64,000 nucleotides of DNA from Mycobacterium sp. UM_WGJ (GTDB lineage: Bacteria; Actinomycetota; Actinomycetes; Mycobacteriales; Mycobacteriaceae), in contig NZ_AUWR01000001.1 of the NCBI RefSeq assembly GCF_000455125.1, forward strand, positions 33,512-97,511, read 5' to 3'. The notes under the pieces were generated by a model, which ran no database searches, was not told the DNA's origin, and worked only from the letters and a program-made list of their open reading frames with translations. Of this stretch, positions 41,067-50,954 are shown in pieces. The position numbers and the translations under genes were made by a program. Each line of letters starts with the position of its first letter. The stretch's first letter is position 1.

Positions 41067-41645
41067 CTAGCTGACGCCGTCGCCCTCGGCTTTCGGCAGA
41101 TCGGCGCCGGGCTTGGCAGCGCTGGTGTTCGACTTGGTCTTGGTGTTATTGCCGCCCTGGGCACCTGAGCCGTTACCGCCACCGCCGGAACCACCGCCGC
41201 CGTTGCCTCCGCTGGGCATGCTGAGCTTGGGGAAGCTGGTGGAGTTGTTCGAGTTTTCCGAGTCGCCGGTGTGATGCTCGCCATTGGCAGGTGTCGGGGT
41301 GGTGTCGCCGGAGTTGGTGTCGGTGGGCGTGCCCGGGCTGGACTCGGTGGCCGGTTCTGGACTGAGTTGCCCTGGCTCGCCGTGCAACAGCTGATCGAGT
41401 TCTGCCAGCGGGTCCTGCAGGACTCCGGAGGCGGCCAGGTCCACCGAGCCCGCCGGAAGGTCGGCCACGTCGACAGGGTCGGGGCCGGCACTCGCCGCGC
41501 CGATCACGATGTCGAGTAAGTCCTCGAGGTCGGCGTGCGCCGCCGGTGCGACCAGCAAGCAGAATCCGGCGGACACAATCGTGGCCGTCACACGGGCCGC
41601 CGCCCGCTGCCCTCGGCTCAAGCCGCCACCCCGGGGACCGCTCAT
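41067..41645 (-). CDS. Exported low-complexity protein with ADLEDLLD mature start
   Basis: 192 residues. Sec signal peptide ending LLVAPAAHA, then the mature start DLEDLLDIVIG. Residues ~85-192 are Ser/Thr/Gly/Asn-rich and disordered (GGNGGGGSGGGGNGSG). The PGRS protein at 43733 has the same mature start ([10 protein letters not shown]), suggesting a shared origin. No enzymatic motif, function unknown. It may be a cell-surface protein. ATG 41645 has no strong ribosome site. Confidence 0.7.
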   Translation of the reverse strand: MSGPRGGGLSRGQRAAARVTATIVSAGFCLLVAPAAHADLEDLLDIVIGAASAGPDPVDVADLPAGSVDLAASGVLQDPLAELDQLLHGEPGQLSPEPATESSPGTPTDTNSGDTTPTPANGEHHTGDSENSNNSTSFPKLSMPSGGNGGGGSGGGGNGSGAQGGNNTKTKSNTSAAKPGADLPKAEGDGVS

Positions 41646-42049
41646 CCGTCCAGACCTTCCTCGATGAACCTGGCCCGGCGACGCTCCGCCAGGCCGAGGA
41701 CGAACGTAGTCGTTTATCGCTCATTTACGCGACCCGGAAAGCCCGTTGAATAACAATGTTCAAAAAGCGTTCACTTTCCGTCACCGCTCCAGCCACCACC
41801 CCCTCGAGACGCGGCATTTCCCCTGGTAAAGCCCGGAATTGAGATCGGCGTCACAAAGGCCGTGGCCAAACACACGGCGAATAATTCGGCTACCCACATA
41901 AAAGGGCCCACGGCTCCTATCTTTTATTGAAGATCGGCCATCTGCGGGATATAAAAATCAGCACGAGCGATAAGCGTCACCAACGGGCTCACCGCGTCCG
42001 TGCGGCGAACCACCCGTGCGCCGACAGTCAGCGGGTTAGCGTTCGTGGC
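41646..42049. other. 404-bp divergent intergenic region
   Basis: AT-richer than the surroundings. It holds the promoters of the leftward exported protein and the rightward FadD gene. A 5-bp inverted repeat TTGAA-TAACAATG-TTCAA lies at 41746-41763, possibly an operator. Two A/T-rich stretches (41895-41935 and 41949-41963) are visible. No gene or structured RNA that I can support. Confidence 0.5.
42037..42042 (+). promoter_or_regulatory. -10 box for leaderless FadD gene
   Basis: TAGCGT, seven nt before GTG 42050; decides the start against the 41-codon longer open frame. Confidence 0.5.
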
Positions 42050-43591
42050 GTGGACACACCCCCAATCGATCTCGGCTCCTGGATCGCCCGGCGGGCCGCC
42101 GCGACGCCGAACCTCCCCGCCATCACCTACGGCGAAATCACCTGGACCTACCTGGATTTCGCAAATCGGATCGACAGGCTGGCGGCCGAGCTGGCCGCCG
42201 GAGGGATGCAGCGCGGGGACCGGGTCGGCTACGCGGGCCTCAACCACCCGGACTTTCTAGTCACGTTGTTCGCCGCGGCACGGATCGGCGCCTCGTTCGT
42301 GCCACTGAACTGGCGACTGACCGCCGATGAGTTCGGCTACATCCTGGGCAACGCGCAGGTACACACCCTGGTCGCCGATGCCGAGCGCGCCGCAGTGATC
42401 GATGCGGTGCGCCGACAGGCCGGCCTGCGCCGGGTGATCGCGCTGACGCCGGTCCCGGGCTGGGAGGTGCTCGACGAGCTGCTGGCCGAACGGGCGCCCC
42501 TGGCCGACCCGGTCTTCGCCGAGCCCGACGACATCGCGGTGATCATGTACACCTCTGGCACCACCGGGCACCCCAAGGGGGCCATGCTCACTCACGCAAA
42601 CCTGTTCTGGAACAACATCAATGCCCTGCTGACGTTCGACACCAGCCAGCACGACGTGTCGCTGGTCTGCGCGCCGCTGTTTCACATCGGTGGGCTCAAC
42701 GTCACCACGCTGCTGACCCTGCAGAAGGGCGGCCGGATCGTGCTGATGCCCACCTTCGATCCAGCCGAAGCGCTGCGACTCCTCGCCGAAGAACGGGTCA
42801 CCACCATGTTCGGGGTGCCGGCGATGTTCTTGTTCATGAGCCACCGGCCGGAGTTCGCCGACACCGACCTGTCCAGCGTGCGCAGCTTCGTCTGCGGTGG
42901 CGCGCCGGTGCCCGAGCCACTGATCCGCCGCTACGCCGAGCGCGGCATTCCGTTCGCACAGGGCTACGGGCTCACCGAGACCGCCCCGCTGGCCTTGGTG
43001 CTGCGCACCGATGAGGTCGGCGTGAAAATCGGCGCCGCGGGCAACCAGGTACTGCCGCTGTCGGATGTGCGGCTTGTCGATCTCGAGAACCAGCCGGTGC
43101 CGGCCGGCACGCGCGGGGAGATCTGCGTGCGAGGGCCGCAGGTGATGGCCGGCTACTGGCGCAATCCCGAGGCAACCGCGGCAGTGATCGACGGTGAGGG
43201 ATGGTTTCACACCGGCGATATCGGCCAGGCCGACGACGAGGGCTATGTCTGGGTGCTCGACCGGGTGAAGGACATGGTGATCTCCGGCGGCGAGAACGTC
43301 TACCCGGCCGAGGTCGAAGACGTGCTGTACGGACATCCGGCCGTCGCCGAAGTGGCGGTGCTGGGCACCCCGCACGAGAAGTGGGGCGAGGCGGTGACGG
43401 CCGTGGTGGTGCTGCGGCCGGGCGCCACGTTAGAGCTCGATGAGCTGCGAGACCACGCCCGGCAGAAGCTCGCGGCGTTCAAACTGCCGATCCGGCTGGA
43501 GTTCGTCGACGCCTTGCCCCGCACACAGTCCGGGAAAGTGGTGAAGTACCAGCTCCGAGAGGTGCTCTCCGGCCGACCAGACAGACAGTGA
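42050..43591 (+). CDS. Acyl-CoA synthetase (FadD family)
   Basis: 513 residues from GTG. ANL superfamily: P-loop YTSGTTGHPKGAMLTH, adenylation motif GYGLTETAP, GEICVRGPQVM, the hinge FHTGDIGQADDEGY and DRVKDMVISGGENVYP, and catalytic Lys in QSGKVVKYQL. It activates a fatty or aryl acid to the CoA ester by an acyl-AMP. The specific substrate cannot be read. Upstream of the PGRS gene; fadE7 is beyond it. In M. tuberculosis this interval holds pks6-fadD30-mmpSL1, which are absent here. Confidence 0.92.
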   Translation: MDTPPIDLGSWIARRAAATPNLPAITYGEITWTYLDFANRIDRLAAELAAGGMQRGDRVGYAGLNHPDFLVTLFAAARIGASFVPLNWRLTADEFGYILGNAQVHTLVADAERAAVIDAVRRQAGLRRVIALTPVPGWEVLDELLAERAPLADPVFAEPDDIAVIMYTSGTTGHPKGAMLTHANLFWNNINALLTFDTSQHDVSLVCAPLFHIGGLNVTTLLTLQKGGRIVLMPTFDPAEALRLLAEERVTTMFGVPAMFLFMSHRPEFADTDLSSVRSFVCGGAPVPEPLIRRYAERGIPFAQGYGLTETAPLALVLRTDEVGVKIGAAGNQVLPLSDVRLVDLENQPVPAGTRGEICVRGPQVMAGYWRNPEATAAVIDGEGWFHTGDIGQADDEGYVWVLDRVKDMVISGGENVYPAEVEDVLYGHPAVAEVAVLGTPHEKWGEAVTAVVVLRPGATLELDELRDHARQKLAAFKLPIRLEFVDALPRTQSGKVVKYQLREVLSGRPDRQ

Positions 43592-43732
43592 TGTCACAGG
43601 TGACGCGCAGGTAGTAAGCAGCGCCCTTCCAGAGTCCTGCAGCTTTTGTTAAGTTCCGGTAAATTCCGGATCTGAACCCCCTGAATCTGGTTCGGCGTTA
43701 TGGCCGCGACCGCTGCACCGAAGAGGTACCCA

Positions 43733-46711
43733 ATGGCGCCCCAGCGCAAATCCGTTGCGTCCCAGCGCCGCCACCGCACTCTGGCAGCGAGCGCCGTGCT
43801 GACGCTGGGACTGAGCCCGGTGGGATTCGCGCCCACCGCCAGTGCCGATCTGGAAGATCTGCTCGACCCGAGCTACTGGATGGACCCGGCCAGCTGGTTC
43901 GACCCGGGCGATGTCGGCAGCGCGGTGTTCGACCCCAGCGCCCTGGGCCTTGGGGATCTGTCGAGTTGGTTCGACGGTCTGGGAGCGGCCGACTTCAGCT
44001 TCTCCACGTTCAGTTTCGATGACTTCGCGCAGAGCATCTACCTGGATCTGCACACCGGCATGCAGGACTGGATGTCCAGTTCCTTCGGGCAGCAGATCGG
44101 CGATCTGATCAATCCGATGTTCGCCTCCGACTCCGTGTGCGGACTGATCTGCAACGGCCTGGCCGGCACCGAGGACGACCCGACCGGCGGCGGCGGTGGC
44201 TGGCTGTTCGGCGACGGCGGCGCGGGCTATGACTCCGATGTGGCCGGAGTGGCCGGCGGCAACGGCGGCGCGGCCGGGTGGTTCGGCAACGGTGGTGCCG
44301 GCGGTATCGGTGGCGCCGGCGCCGACGGCGGTGACGGCGGCACCAGCGGAACCCTGATCGGGATCGGCGGCGCGGGCGGCCAGGGCGGCGATGCCGTGGC
44401 CGGAGGGGACGGCGGTAACGGCGGCGACGGTGGCGGTGCGGCCGGAAAGTGGTTCTCCTTCGGCGGCGTCGGCGGCAACGGCGGGGCCGGGGGCGATGCA
44501 ACGGACGGCGCCGGCGGGGCCGGTGGTCACGGCGGCAACGGGGGTACAGCGGTCGCGAACGGCCCGACCGCCGGCGGCTCGAAACCGTCGGTCGGCGCCA
44601 ACCTGTTCAAGATCGGCGGCGCCGGGGGCACCGGCGGTGCCGGCGGTAGCGGCGACACCGGCGGCGCGGGCGGCAACGGCGGCGGCGGCGGTCTGTCGTG
44701 GACGCGGTACGGCGGGGTCGTCGGCGGGGCGGCCGGTGACGGTGGCATCGGCGGCGCCGGCAACGATCTGGGCGGCGCGGGCGGCACTGGTGGCCTCGGC
44801 GGCGGCACCTTCTCGCTGTTCGGTGGCACCGGCGGGCAGGGCGGCACCGGCGGCGCCGGGGGTGCCGTGGACGGCGACGGCAGCACCGCGGGGGCCGGCG
44901 GCACCGGTGGGCAGGGCGGCACCACGTTCGCGATCTTCGGCGGTAACGGTGGAGCTGCCGGCGACGGTGGTGCCGGTGGCGCCGCCGACGGCGACGGCAG
45001 CACCGCGGGAGCGGGCGGTAACGGCGGTGCCGGCGGGCTCGGCGGATTCCTGTTCGGCGGCACCGGCGGCAACGCCGGCGACGGTGGTGTCGGCGGTGCT
45101 GTCACCGGCGCCGACAGTGCCGCCGGCGCGGGCGGCAACGGCGGCACCGGTGGACTTGGCGGCTTCTTCAGCGGCGGGCAGGCGGGTTCCGGCGGTAACG
45201 GCGGCACGGGTGGCGCCAGCAGCGGCACCGGTGGCATCGCCGGTGCCGGCGGTGACGGCGGCGGCGCCGGCTCGCTGGCCAACTTCTTCAGTTCACCGGA
45301 TCAGATCATTACGGCGTTGACCCAGATCTCGACAGTCAACGGCAAGGACCCCGCGGACCTTCAGGAACTCCTCGACAAGGTCGCCGAGCTGTCCGGCAAC
45401 CCACTGTTGTCGCTCACCTCGGGCAGCGGACTTTTCGGCGGTTCGGGAGCCGATGGCGGTGCCGGCGGGGCCGGAGGATTCGCCAGCGGTGACGGCGGCC
45501 ACGCCGGGGACGGCGGCGACGGTGGCGTCGGCAGCGCCGGCGGCGGCCTCCTAGGAGGCTCAGGTACGCCCGGCAGTGGTGGCGCCGGCGGTAATGCCGG
45601 CGACGCCAGCGGTGCCGGTGCGGTCGCCGGCAACGGCGGCAGGGGCGGCGACGGCGCCTCGGCGGGCCCGCTCTCGGGCAGTGGCGGTAACGGCGGCAAT
45701 GGCGGTACCGGCGGAAACGGCAGCGACGGCGCCTCCGCTGGCTACGGCGGCAGCGGCGGCAGCGGCGGAAACGGTTCGTTCCTAGGCGGCAGTGGAGGCG
45801 CCGGCGGTGCCGGCGGGTCCGGGGGCACCAGCGGCGGCGGCGTCGCCGGCCAGGGCGGTGCCGGTGGCACCGGCGCCACCGGCTTCGGTGACTTCTTCAG
45901 TGCGCTAGGCAATATCGTCAACGGCGGCGCTCGACCGGATATCGGTTCGGGCGGCGGCGGCGGTGGCGGCGGTGGCGGTGCTGGAATCGCCGGCACCGGC
46001 GGCAACGGCGGCGACGGCGGCGACGGGCTGCAATCCGCCGGTGGTGCGGGCGGCGTCGGTGGTGCCGGTGTCGACGGCGGGACCGGAGGCACTGGCGGGA
46101 TCGGCGCCCAGGGCGGTTCTCTGCCTTCCCTGACCGACGGCACCGCCGGCGGCAATGGCGGCGCCGGTGGCGCGGGTATCGGAGCCGGGAGTGTCGGCGG
46201 CAACGGTGGAGACGGCGGCGTCAGCACCACCGCGCAGGGCGGTACCGGCGGCAACGGCGGCACCGGACTGGACGGCGGTACCGGCGGAAACGGCGGGCGC
46301 GGCGGTAACGCGGGTACCGGCGGCGCCAGCCGCACCTCGCCTGGCGATGACTCGACCGACACCATCACCGTGCCCGGCGGTGTCGGCGGAGCCGGCGGCA
46401 ACGGCGGCAATGGAGGTACCGGCACCGCTGCGGCCACCGGCGGTGACGGCGGCGCCGGGGGCAACGGCGGCAACGGCGCCGACGCCACCGAGACCGGCCC
46501 CGGCGGCGCCGGCGGCGCGGGCGGCACCGGCGGCACCGGCGGCCAGATCGGCCCGAACGGCGACGGTAGCGGCGGCGTCGGAGGCAACGGAGCCGACGGC
46601 GGTACGGACGGTGTGGCCGGTGCGGCGGGCGGAGCCGGCGGCAGCGGTAGTGCCGATGGCACGCCGGGTGCGCCTGGGACGCCCAGCGCGCCTTCCGACA
46701 GCGCAAGCTGA
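43733..46711 (+). CDS. Sec-exported PGRS-type Gly/Ala repeat protein without PE domain
   Basis: 992 residues from ATG 43733 (AAGAGG upstream; an in-frame ATG at 43700 lacks a ribosome site). The signal peptide ends PTASA, followed by [10 protein letters not shown] and an acidic aromatic region ([13 protein letters not shown]) up to ~150. From ~160 the protein is built of GGxGG repeats typical of PGRS domains. Two non-repeat inserts interrupt it: one near 45275-45425 ([16 protein letters not shown]...) and one near 45885-45930 ([13 protein letters not shown]). The usual ~110-residue PE domain is absent, so export would be by Sec and not ESX-5. Surface location is likely; function unknown. Confidence 0.85.
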   Translation: MAPQRKSVASQRRHRTLAASAVLTLGLSPVGFAPTASADLEDLLDPSYWMDPASWFDPGDVGSAVFDPSALGLGDLSSWFDGLGAADFSFSTFSFDDFAQSIYLDLHTGMQDWMSSSFGQQIGDLINPMFASDSVCGLICNGLAGTEDDPTGGGGGWLFGDGGAGYDSDVAGVAGGNGGAAGWFGNGGAGGIGGAGADGGDGGTSGTLIGIGGAGGQGGDAVAGGDGGNGGDGGGAAGKWFSFGGVGGNGGAGGDATDGAGGAGGHGGNGGTAVANGPTAGGSKPSVGANLFKIGGAGGTGGAGGSGDTGGAGGNGGGGGLSWTRYGGVVGGAAGDGGIGGAGNDLGGAGGTGGLGGGTFSLFGGTGGQGGTGGAGGAVDGDGSTAGAGGTGGQGGTTFAIFGGNGGAAGDGGAGGAADGDGSTAGAGGNGGAGGLGGFLFGGTGGNAGDGGVGGAVTGADSAAGAGGNGGTGGLGGFFSGGQAGSGGNGGTGGASSGTGGIAGAGGDGGGAGSLANFFSSPDQIITALTQISTVNGKDPADLQELLDKVAELSGNPLLSLTSGSGLFGGSGADGGAGGAGGFASGDGGHAGDGGDGGVGSAGGGLLGGSGTPGSGGAGGNAGDASGAGAVAGNGGRGGDGASAGPLSGSGGNGGNGGTGGNGSDGASAGYGGSGGSGGNGSFLGGSGGAGGAGGSGGTSGGGVAGQGGAGGTGATGFGDFFSALGNIVNGGARPDIGSGGGGGGGGGGAGIAGTGGNGGDGGDGLQSAGGAGGVGGAGVDGGTGGTGGIGAQGGSLPSLTDGTAGGNGGAGGAGIGAGSVGGNGGDGGVSTTAQGGTGGNGGTGLDGGTGGNGGRGGNAGTGGASRTSPGDDSTDTITVPGGVGGAGGNGGNGGTGTAAATGGDGGAGGNGGNGADATETGPGGAGGAGGTGGTGGQIGPNGDGSGGVGGNGADGGTDGVAGAAGGAGGSGSADGTPGAPGTPSAPSDSAS

Positions 46712-46749
46712 CCTGATCCAAGCCACGCTCTGGGTGGCAGGATGAACGA

Positions 46750-47943
46750 ATGGCAACCGGCGCCGCCTCTGATACCCCGGCCTTCAACCCGATCGATCCG
46801 CTGAGCCTGGACACCCTGCTCTCCGACGACGAGATCGCGCTGCGCGACACCGTCGCCAAGTTCTGCGCCGAACACGTCATGCCGCACATCGCCGAATGGT
46901 TCGAGATCGGCGACCTCCCGGCCCGTGAACTGGCCCGGGAGTTCGGCAAGCTCGGGCTGCTGGGCATGCACCTGGACGGCTATGGCTGTGGCGGAGCGTC
47001 GGCGGTGCATTACGGACTGGCCTGCGTGGAGCTGGAGGCCGCCGACTCCGGCCTGCGTTCCCTGGTGTCGGTGCAGGGCTCGCTGGCGATGTATTCGATC
47101 TACAACAACGGCTCCGAAGAGCAGAAGCAGCAATGGTTGCCAGGCATGGCCGCCGGGGAGCTGATCGGCTGCTTCGGGCTGACCGAGCCCGACGTCGGCT
47201 CCGACCCGGCCGCCATGACGACCCGGGCCAGGCGCGATGGAACCGATTGGGTTCTCAATGGCCGCAAGATGTGGATCACCAACGGCTCCATCGCTGACGT
47301 CGCGGTGGTGTGGGCGGCCACCGACGACGGTGTCCGCGGTTTCATCGTGCCCACCGACACCCCGGGGTTCAGCGCCAACACCATCCACCACAAGCTGTCA
47401 CTGCGCGCCTCGATCACCAGTGAACTGGTGCTCGACGACGTGCGCCTGCCGGCCGAGGCCCTGCTGCCCCAGGCCCGCGGCGTCAAGGGCGCGTTGGCCA
47501 GCCTGTCCGAGGCGCGCTACGGAATCATCTGGGGCGCAATGGGTGCGGCCCGCTCGGCCTGGCAGGCCGCCCGCGACTACGCCACGCAACGCACCCAGTT
47601 CGGCAAGCCGATCGCCGGCTTCCAGCTCACCCAGGCCAAGCTCGTCGACATGGCCCTCGAGCTTCACAAGGGACAGTTGTTGTCCCTGCACCTGGGCCGG
47701 CTCAAAGACAATGCCGGTCTGCGCCCCGAGCAGGTCAGCTTCGGCAAGCTCAACAACACCCGAGCCGCGCTGGAGATCTGCCGAACCGCGCGAACCATCT
47801 TGGGCGGCAACGGGATATCGCTGGAATACCCGGTGATCCGGCACATGGTCAACCTGGAGTCGGTGCTGACTTATGAGGGCACCCCCGAAATGCATCAATT
47901 GGTGCTCGGCCAGGCGTTCACCGGTCTCAGCGCTTTCCGCTGA
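46750..47943 (+). CDS. fadE7: Acyl-CoA dehydrogenase (FadE7-like, glutaryl-CoA type)
   Basis: 397 residues, close to FadE7 (Rv0400c). FAD motifs: CFGLTEPDVGSDPAAM, KMWITNGSIADVAVV, and RTQFGKPIAGFQL; the catalytic base region is YEGTPEMHQLVLGQA with Glu. The sequence resembles glutaryl-CoA dehydrogenases more than straight-chain ones. Needs an ETF partner. It follows the PGRS gene after 38 bp with no terminator obvious; the PEP-mutase gene follows. Confidence 0.88.
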   Translation: MATGAASDTPAFNPIDPLSLDTLLSDDEIALRDTVAKFCAEHVMPHIAEWFEIGDLPARELAREFGKLGLLGMHLDGYGCGGASAVHYGLACVELEAADSGLRSLVSVQGSLAMYSIYNNGSEEQKQQWLPGMAAGELIGCFGLTEPDVGSDPAAMTTRARRDGTDWVLNGRKMWITNGSIADVAVVWAATDDGVRGFIVPTDTPGFSANTIHHKLSLRASITSELVLDDVRLPAEALLPQARGVKGALASLSEARYGIIWGAMGAARSAWQAARDYATQRTQFGKPIAGFQLTQAKLVDMALELHKGQLLSLHLGRLKDNAGLRPEQVSFGKLNNTRAALEICRTARTILGGNGISLEYPVIRHMVNLESVLTYEGTPEMHQLVLGQAFTGLSAFR

Positions 47944-48013
47944 TGCGGCGCAACGGCCCCGGAAGGCAAACCTGGGCTTCCCTGATGAATTCTCACATGG
48001 CAGGCTTGTGGAA

Positions 48014-48775
48014 ATGACGAGTCGCGAGGTTCTTGGGCAACGGGCGGCGGCATTCCTGGCGCTGCACCAACCGGGCAATCCGGTGATCCTGCCAACCGTG
48101 TGGGACGTGTGGTCGGCGAAGCTGGCCGTCGGCGCCGGATTCGCAGCGCTGACCATCGGCAGCAAGCCGGTCGCCGAATCGCTGGGCAAGGCCGACGGCG
48201 AGGGCATGTCGTTCGCCGAGGTGCTGGACCGAGCCCGCAAGATCACCGCCGCCGTCGATGTGCCGGTGTCCCTCGACGTCGAATCCGGTTACGCCGAGTC
48301 GCCGGACCGCCTGGTCGAGAGCCTGCTGGATGCCGGCGTGGCCGGATGCAATATCGAAGACTCGGTGCACAGCGAAGACAAGCGGCTGCGGTCGTCGTCC
48401 GAGCACGCCGAGTACGTGGCCGCGCTGCGGACAGCCGCCGACGCCGCAGGCCCACATCTGGTGATCAACGCCCGCACCGATCTGTTCCTGCGTAAAGACG
48501 GCGACGACACCGACCGGGTCGACCGGGCTATCGCGCGGTTGACCGAATGCGCGCAGGCGGGCGCGGACGTGCTCTACCCGGTCGGTTTCCATGACGCAGA
48601 AACCCTGCGCATCCTGGCCGAAGCCCTGCCGAAGCCGGTCAATGCACTCGCCGCACCCGATACCGCCGACCCGGCCTCGTTCGGCGCGCTCGGCGTCGCA
48701 CGGATCAGCTTCGGACCGCTGCTGCAGGCCGCCCTGGGCAAGCACGCCGGGGAGGTCCTGGCCCGCTGGGCCTGA
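48014..48775 (+). CDS. Isocitrate lyase/PEP mutase-family protein
   Basis: 253 residues from ATG 48014. A TIM barrel of the ICL/PEPM superfamily: VPVSLDVESGYAESP (metal Asp region), GCNIEDSVHSEDKRL and VINARTDLFL. The lyase loop Cys motif KKCGH is missing, so it is not isocitrate lyase. A carboxy-phosphonate or oxaloacetate-like reaction is possible; M. tuberculosis has a similar unassigned protein, Rv1998c. A GTG two codons upstream is an alternative start. Confidence 0.82.
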   Translation: MTSREVLGQRAAAFLALHQPGNPVILPTVWDVWSAKLAVGAGFAALTIGSKPVAESLGKADGEGMSFAEVLDRARKITAAVDVPVSLDVESGYAESPDRLVESLLDAGVAGCNIEDSVHSEDKRLRSSSEHAEYVAALRTAADAAGPHLVINARTDLFLRKDGDDTDRVDRAIARLTECAQAGADVLYPVGFHDAETLRILAEALPKPVNALAAPDTADPASFGALGVARISFGPLLQAALGKHAGEVLARWA

Positions 48776-48816
48776 GCACATCCTTCCGCGCCGTCGACAC
48801 CGAATTTGACACCTGT

Positions 48817-48822
48817 TAAGTT
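48817..48822 (+). promoter_or_regulatory. -10 box for leaderless SDR gene
   Basis: TAAGTT, seven nt before GTG 48830; favours this start over an upstream TTG. Confidence 0.5.
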
Positions 48823-48829
48823 CGTCGTC

Positions 48830-49684
48830 GTGGACAACATTCGCGGTAAGACCATTGCCATCACCGGCGCCGCCCGTGGTATCGGGCTGGCCACCGCCAC
48901 TGCCCTGCTGGCGCGTGGCGCTCGAGTCGTCATCGGCGACCGTGACGTCGCGGTTCTCGACAAGGCGGTCAAGCAGCTGAGTTCGGGCGGTCAGGTCAGC
49001 GGCCACCCACTGGACGTCACCGACCGCGAATCGTTCTCGACGTTCCTGGACAAGGCCCGTGCCGACGGTGACGGCCACATCGACGTGCTGATCAACAATG
49101 CCGGCGTCATGCCGGTCGGGCCGTTCCTCGACCAGTCACCCGAATCGATCCGCTCGGCGACCGAGGTCAACTTCTACGGCGTGCTCAACGGCTGCCAGTT
49201 GGTCCTCCCGGAGATGATCAAGCGCCGCCGCGGCCACATCATCAACATCGCCTCATTGGCCGGCATCGTCGCCGTGCCGGGACAGGTGCTCTACGCCGGA
49301 ACGAAATTCGCCGTCGTCGGTCTGAGCACCGCGATGTCCGACGAGTTCGCGCCGCAGGGCGTCAACGTCTCTGCCGTGCTGCCCACCTTCACCAACACCG
49401 AACTGATCTCGGGCACGACACCGTCGGCAGCCCAGAAGCCGGTGGAGCCCGAAGACATCGCCGCCGGCGTCGTCAAGGTGCTCGACAAGCCCAAGACGCT
49501 GGTCTCGGTGCCCAGCTTCGGGCGTCGCGTCTCGATCCTGGCGAGCCTGCTGCCGGACCGGGGCCGTCGCTGGCTCAACAAGAAGACCCACAACGATACG
49601 GTGTTCTTGCAGTTCGACACCGCGGCACGCAAGGCCTACGAGGACCGCGCGCAGCACGCCACCGGCGTCGTCGAAGACGACTGA
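48830..49684 (+). CDS. Short-chain dehydrogenase/reductase
   Basis: 284 residues from GTG. Cofactor loop ITGAARGIGLATATALL (TGxxxGIG), NNAG at ~85 and catalytic YAGTK with the upstream Ser in NIASLAG. A ~70-residue C-terminal tail with RRVSILASLLPDRGRRW is longer than in typical SDRs and may give membrane contact. Substrate unknown, though Asp after strand 2 (GDRDVAVL) favours NAD. Converges with metZ across a strong hairpin. Confidence 0.88.
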   Translation: MDNIRGKTIAITGAARGIGLATATALLARGARVVIGDRDVAVLDKAVKQLSSGGQVSGHPLDVTDRESFSTFLDKARADGDGHIDVLINNAGVMPVGPFLDQSPESIRSATEVNFYGVLNGCQLVLPEMIKRRRGHIINIASLAGIVAVPGQVLYAGTKFAVVGLSTAMSDEFAPQGVNVSAVLPTFTNTELISGTTPSAAQKPVEPEDIAAGVVKVLDKPKTLVSVPSFGRRVSILASLLPDRGRRWLNKKTHNDTVFLQFDTAARKAYEDRAQHATGVVEDD

Positions 49685-49688
49685 GCAC

Positions 49689-49717
49689 CCCGGGGTCACT
49701 CCCCGAGTGATCCCGGG
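49689..49717. terminator. Strong hairpin between convergent SDR gene and metZ
   Basis: CCCGGGGTCACTC at 49689-49701 pairs with GAGTGATCCCGGG at 49705-49717; 12 Watson-Crick pairs and one G-T pair around a 3-nt loop. Probably a bidirectional terminator. Confidence 0.6.
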
Positions 49718-49724
49718 CAACTGC

Positions 49725-50954
49725 CTATCCCAGCGCCTGATCCAGGTCGGCGATCAGGTCGTCGGTGCCTTCCAGCCCGACGGAGATCCGCACCACCCCG
49801 TCGCCGAGTCCGATCGCGGCGCGCCCGTCGGGCCCCATCGCCCGGTGGGTGGTGGTGGCCGGGTGGGTGATCAACGACTTCACATCGCCCAGGTTGTTGG
49901 AGATGTCGATCAGTTTCAGTTTGTCCAGCAGCTCGAATGCCCGCTGCTTGGCACCACTGTGCGGCCCGTCGAGTTCGAAGGTGATGACGGTGCCGCCGCC
50001 AGACATCTGTTTGCGCGCCAACTCGTATTGCGGGTGCGACGCCAAGAAGGGGTAGCGAACCCAACTCACCGCGGGATGCTGCTCTAGGAACTCCGCGATC
50101 CTAAGCGCCGCGGAATTTGCGTAGTCGACCCGAATCGCCAGCGTTTCAAGGCCTTTCAACAAGATCCACGCGTTGAACGCACTCAGCGCCGGTCCAGTGT
50201 GTCGCATCAGGGTTTGCACCGGACCGTCGATGTAGTCCTGGTCGCCCAGAATCGCCCCGCCCAGGACGCGTCCCTGCCCGTCGAGGTGCTTGGTGCCGGA
50301 GTACACCACCACATCCACCCCCAGCGGTAGACCCTGCTGCAGCAGCGGGGTGGCGAAAACGTTGTCCAGCACCACTTTCGCGCCGGCGGCGTGGGCCAGC
50401 TCAGTGACCGCGGCGATGTCCACCAGCGACTGCATCGGGTTGGACGGCGTCTCGAAGAACACTGCCTTGGTGGGTACCGAAAGTGCCTGCTCCCACTGCG
50501 CCAGGTCCTCACCATCGACGAACACGGTTTCCACGCCCCAACGCGGGAGGATCTCGTTGCAGATCACGAAGCAGGACCCGAACAGGCTGCGCGCGGCGAC
50601 CAGACGATCGCCGGCCTTCAACAGCGCACCGAGTGCCACGAACACCGCCGCCATGCCGCTGGCGGTGGCGAACGCCGCGGGGGCCCCTTCGATCAGGCGT
50701 AGTCGTTCCTCGAACATCGAGACCGTGGGGTTGCCGTAGCGCGAGTAGACGAATCGGTCCACCTCGCCGGTGAACGCCTGCTCCGCGGCGGCCGCGGAGT
50801 CGTAGACGTATCCCGAGGTCAGAAACAGCGCCTCGGCCGTCTCCTCGAACTGGGTGCGTAGCAGCCCGCCGCGCACCCCGATAGTGGCCGCGCTGACCCC
50901 GTCCGGCAGCGGTTTGGGGATGCGGACGGAGCGGGTCGGTCCCGCGTCGCTCAT
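49725..50954 (-). CDS. metZ: O-succinylhomoserine sulfhydrylase
   Basis: 409 residues; M. tuberculosis MetZ has ~406. PLP enzyme of the Cys/Met metabolism family, making homocysteine from O-succinylhomoserine and sulfide. PLP Lys222 lies in VVYSGTKHLDGQGR; other family motifs are YSRYGNPTVSMFE, FGSCFVICNEILPRWG and ETPSNPMQ. The start overlaps the rhodanese stop (ATGA), so the two genes are coupled. The rhodanese may help supply sulfur, which is inference. Confidence 0.95.
   Translation of the reverse strand: MSDAGPTRSVRIPKPLPDGVSAATIGVRGGLLRTQFEETAEALFLTSGYVYDSAAAAEQAFTGEVDRFVYSRYGNPTVSMFEERLRLIEGAPAAFATASGMAAVFVALGALLKAGDRLVAARSLFGSCFVICNEILPRWGVETVFVDGEDLAQWEQALSVPTKAVFFETPSNPMQSLVDIAAVTELAHAAGAKVVLDNVFATPLLQQGLPLGVDVVVYSGTKHLDGQGRVLGGAILGDQDYIDGPVQTLMRHTGPALSAFNAWILLKGLETLAIRVDYANSAALRIAEFLEQHPAVSWVRYPFLASHPQYELARKQMSGGGTVITFELDGPHSGAKQRAFELLDKLKLIDISNNLGDVKSLITHPATTTHRAMGPDGRAAIGLGDGVVRISVGLEGTDDLIADLDQALG

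Noticed and set aside
44160-46680. Regularly spaced short repeats that might suggest a CRISPR array or tandem-repeat locus
   Set aside because: They are in-frame GGxGG codon repeats of the PGRS protein with variable spacing, without constant repeat and unique spacer units.
45742-47391. Long Pro-rich open frame on the minus strand across the PGRS gene and fadE7
   Set aside because: It is the antisense of Gly-rich repeats (GGC/GGT read as GCC/ACC give Pro/Ala), has no ribosome site and crosses two well-supported genes.
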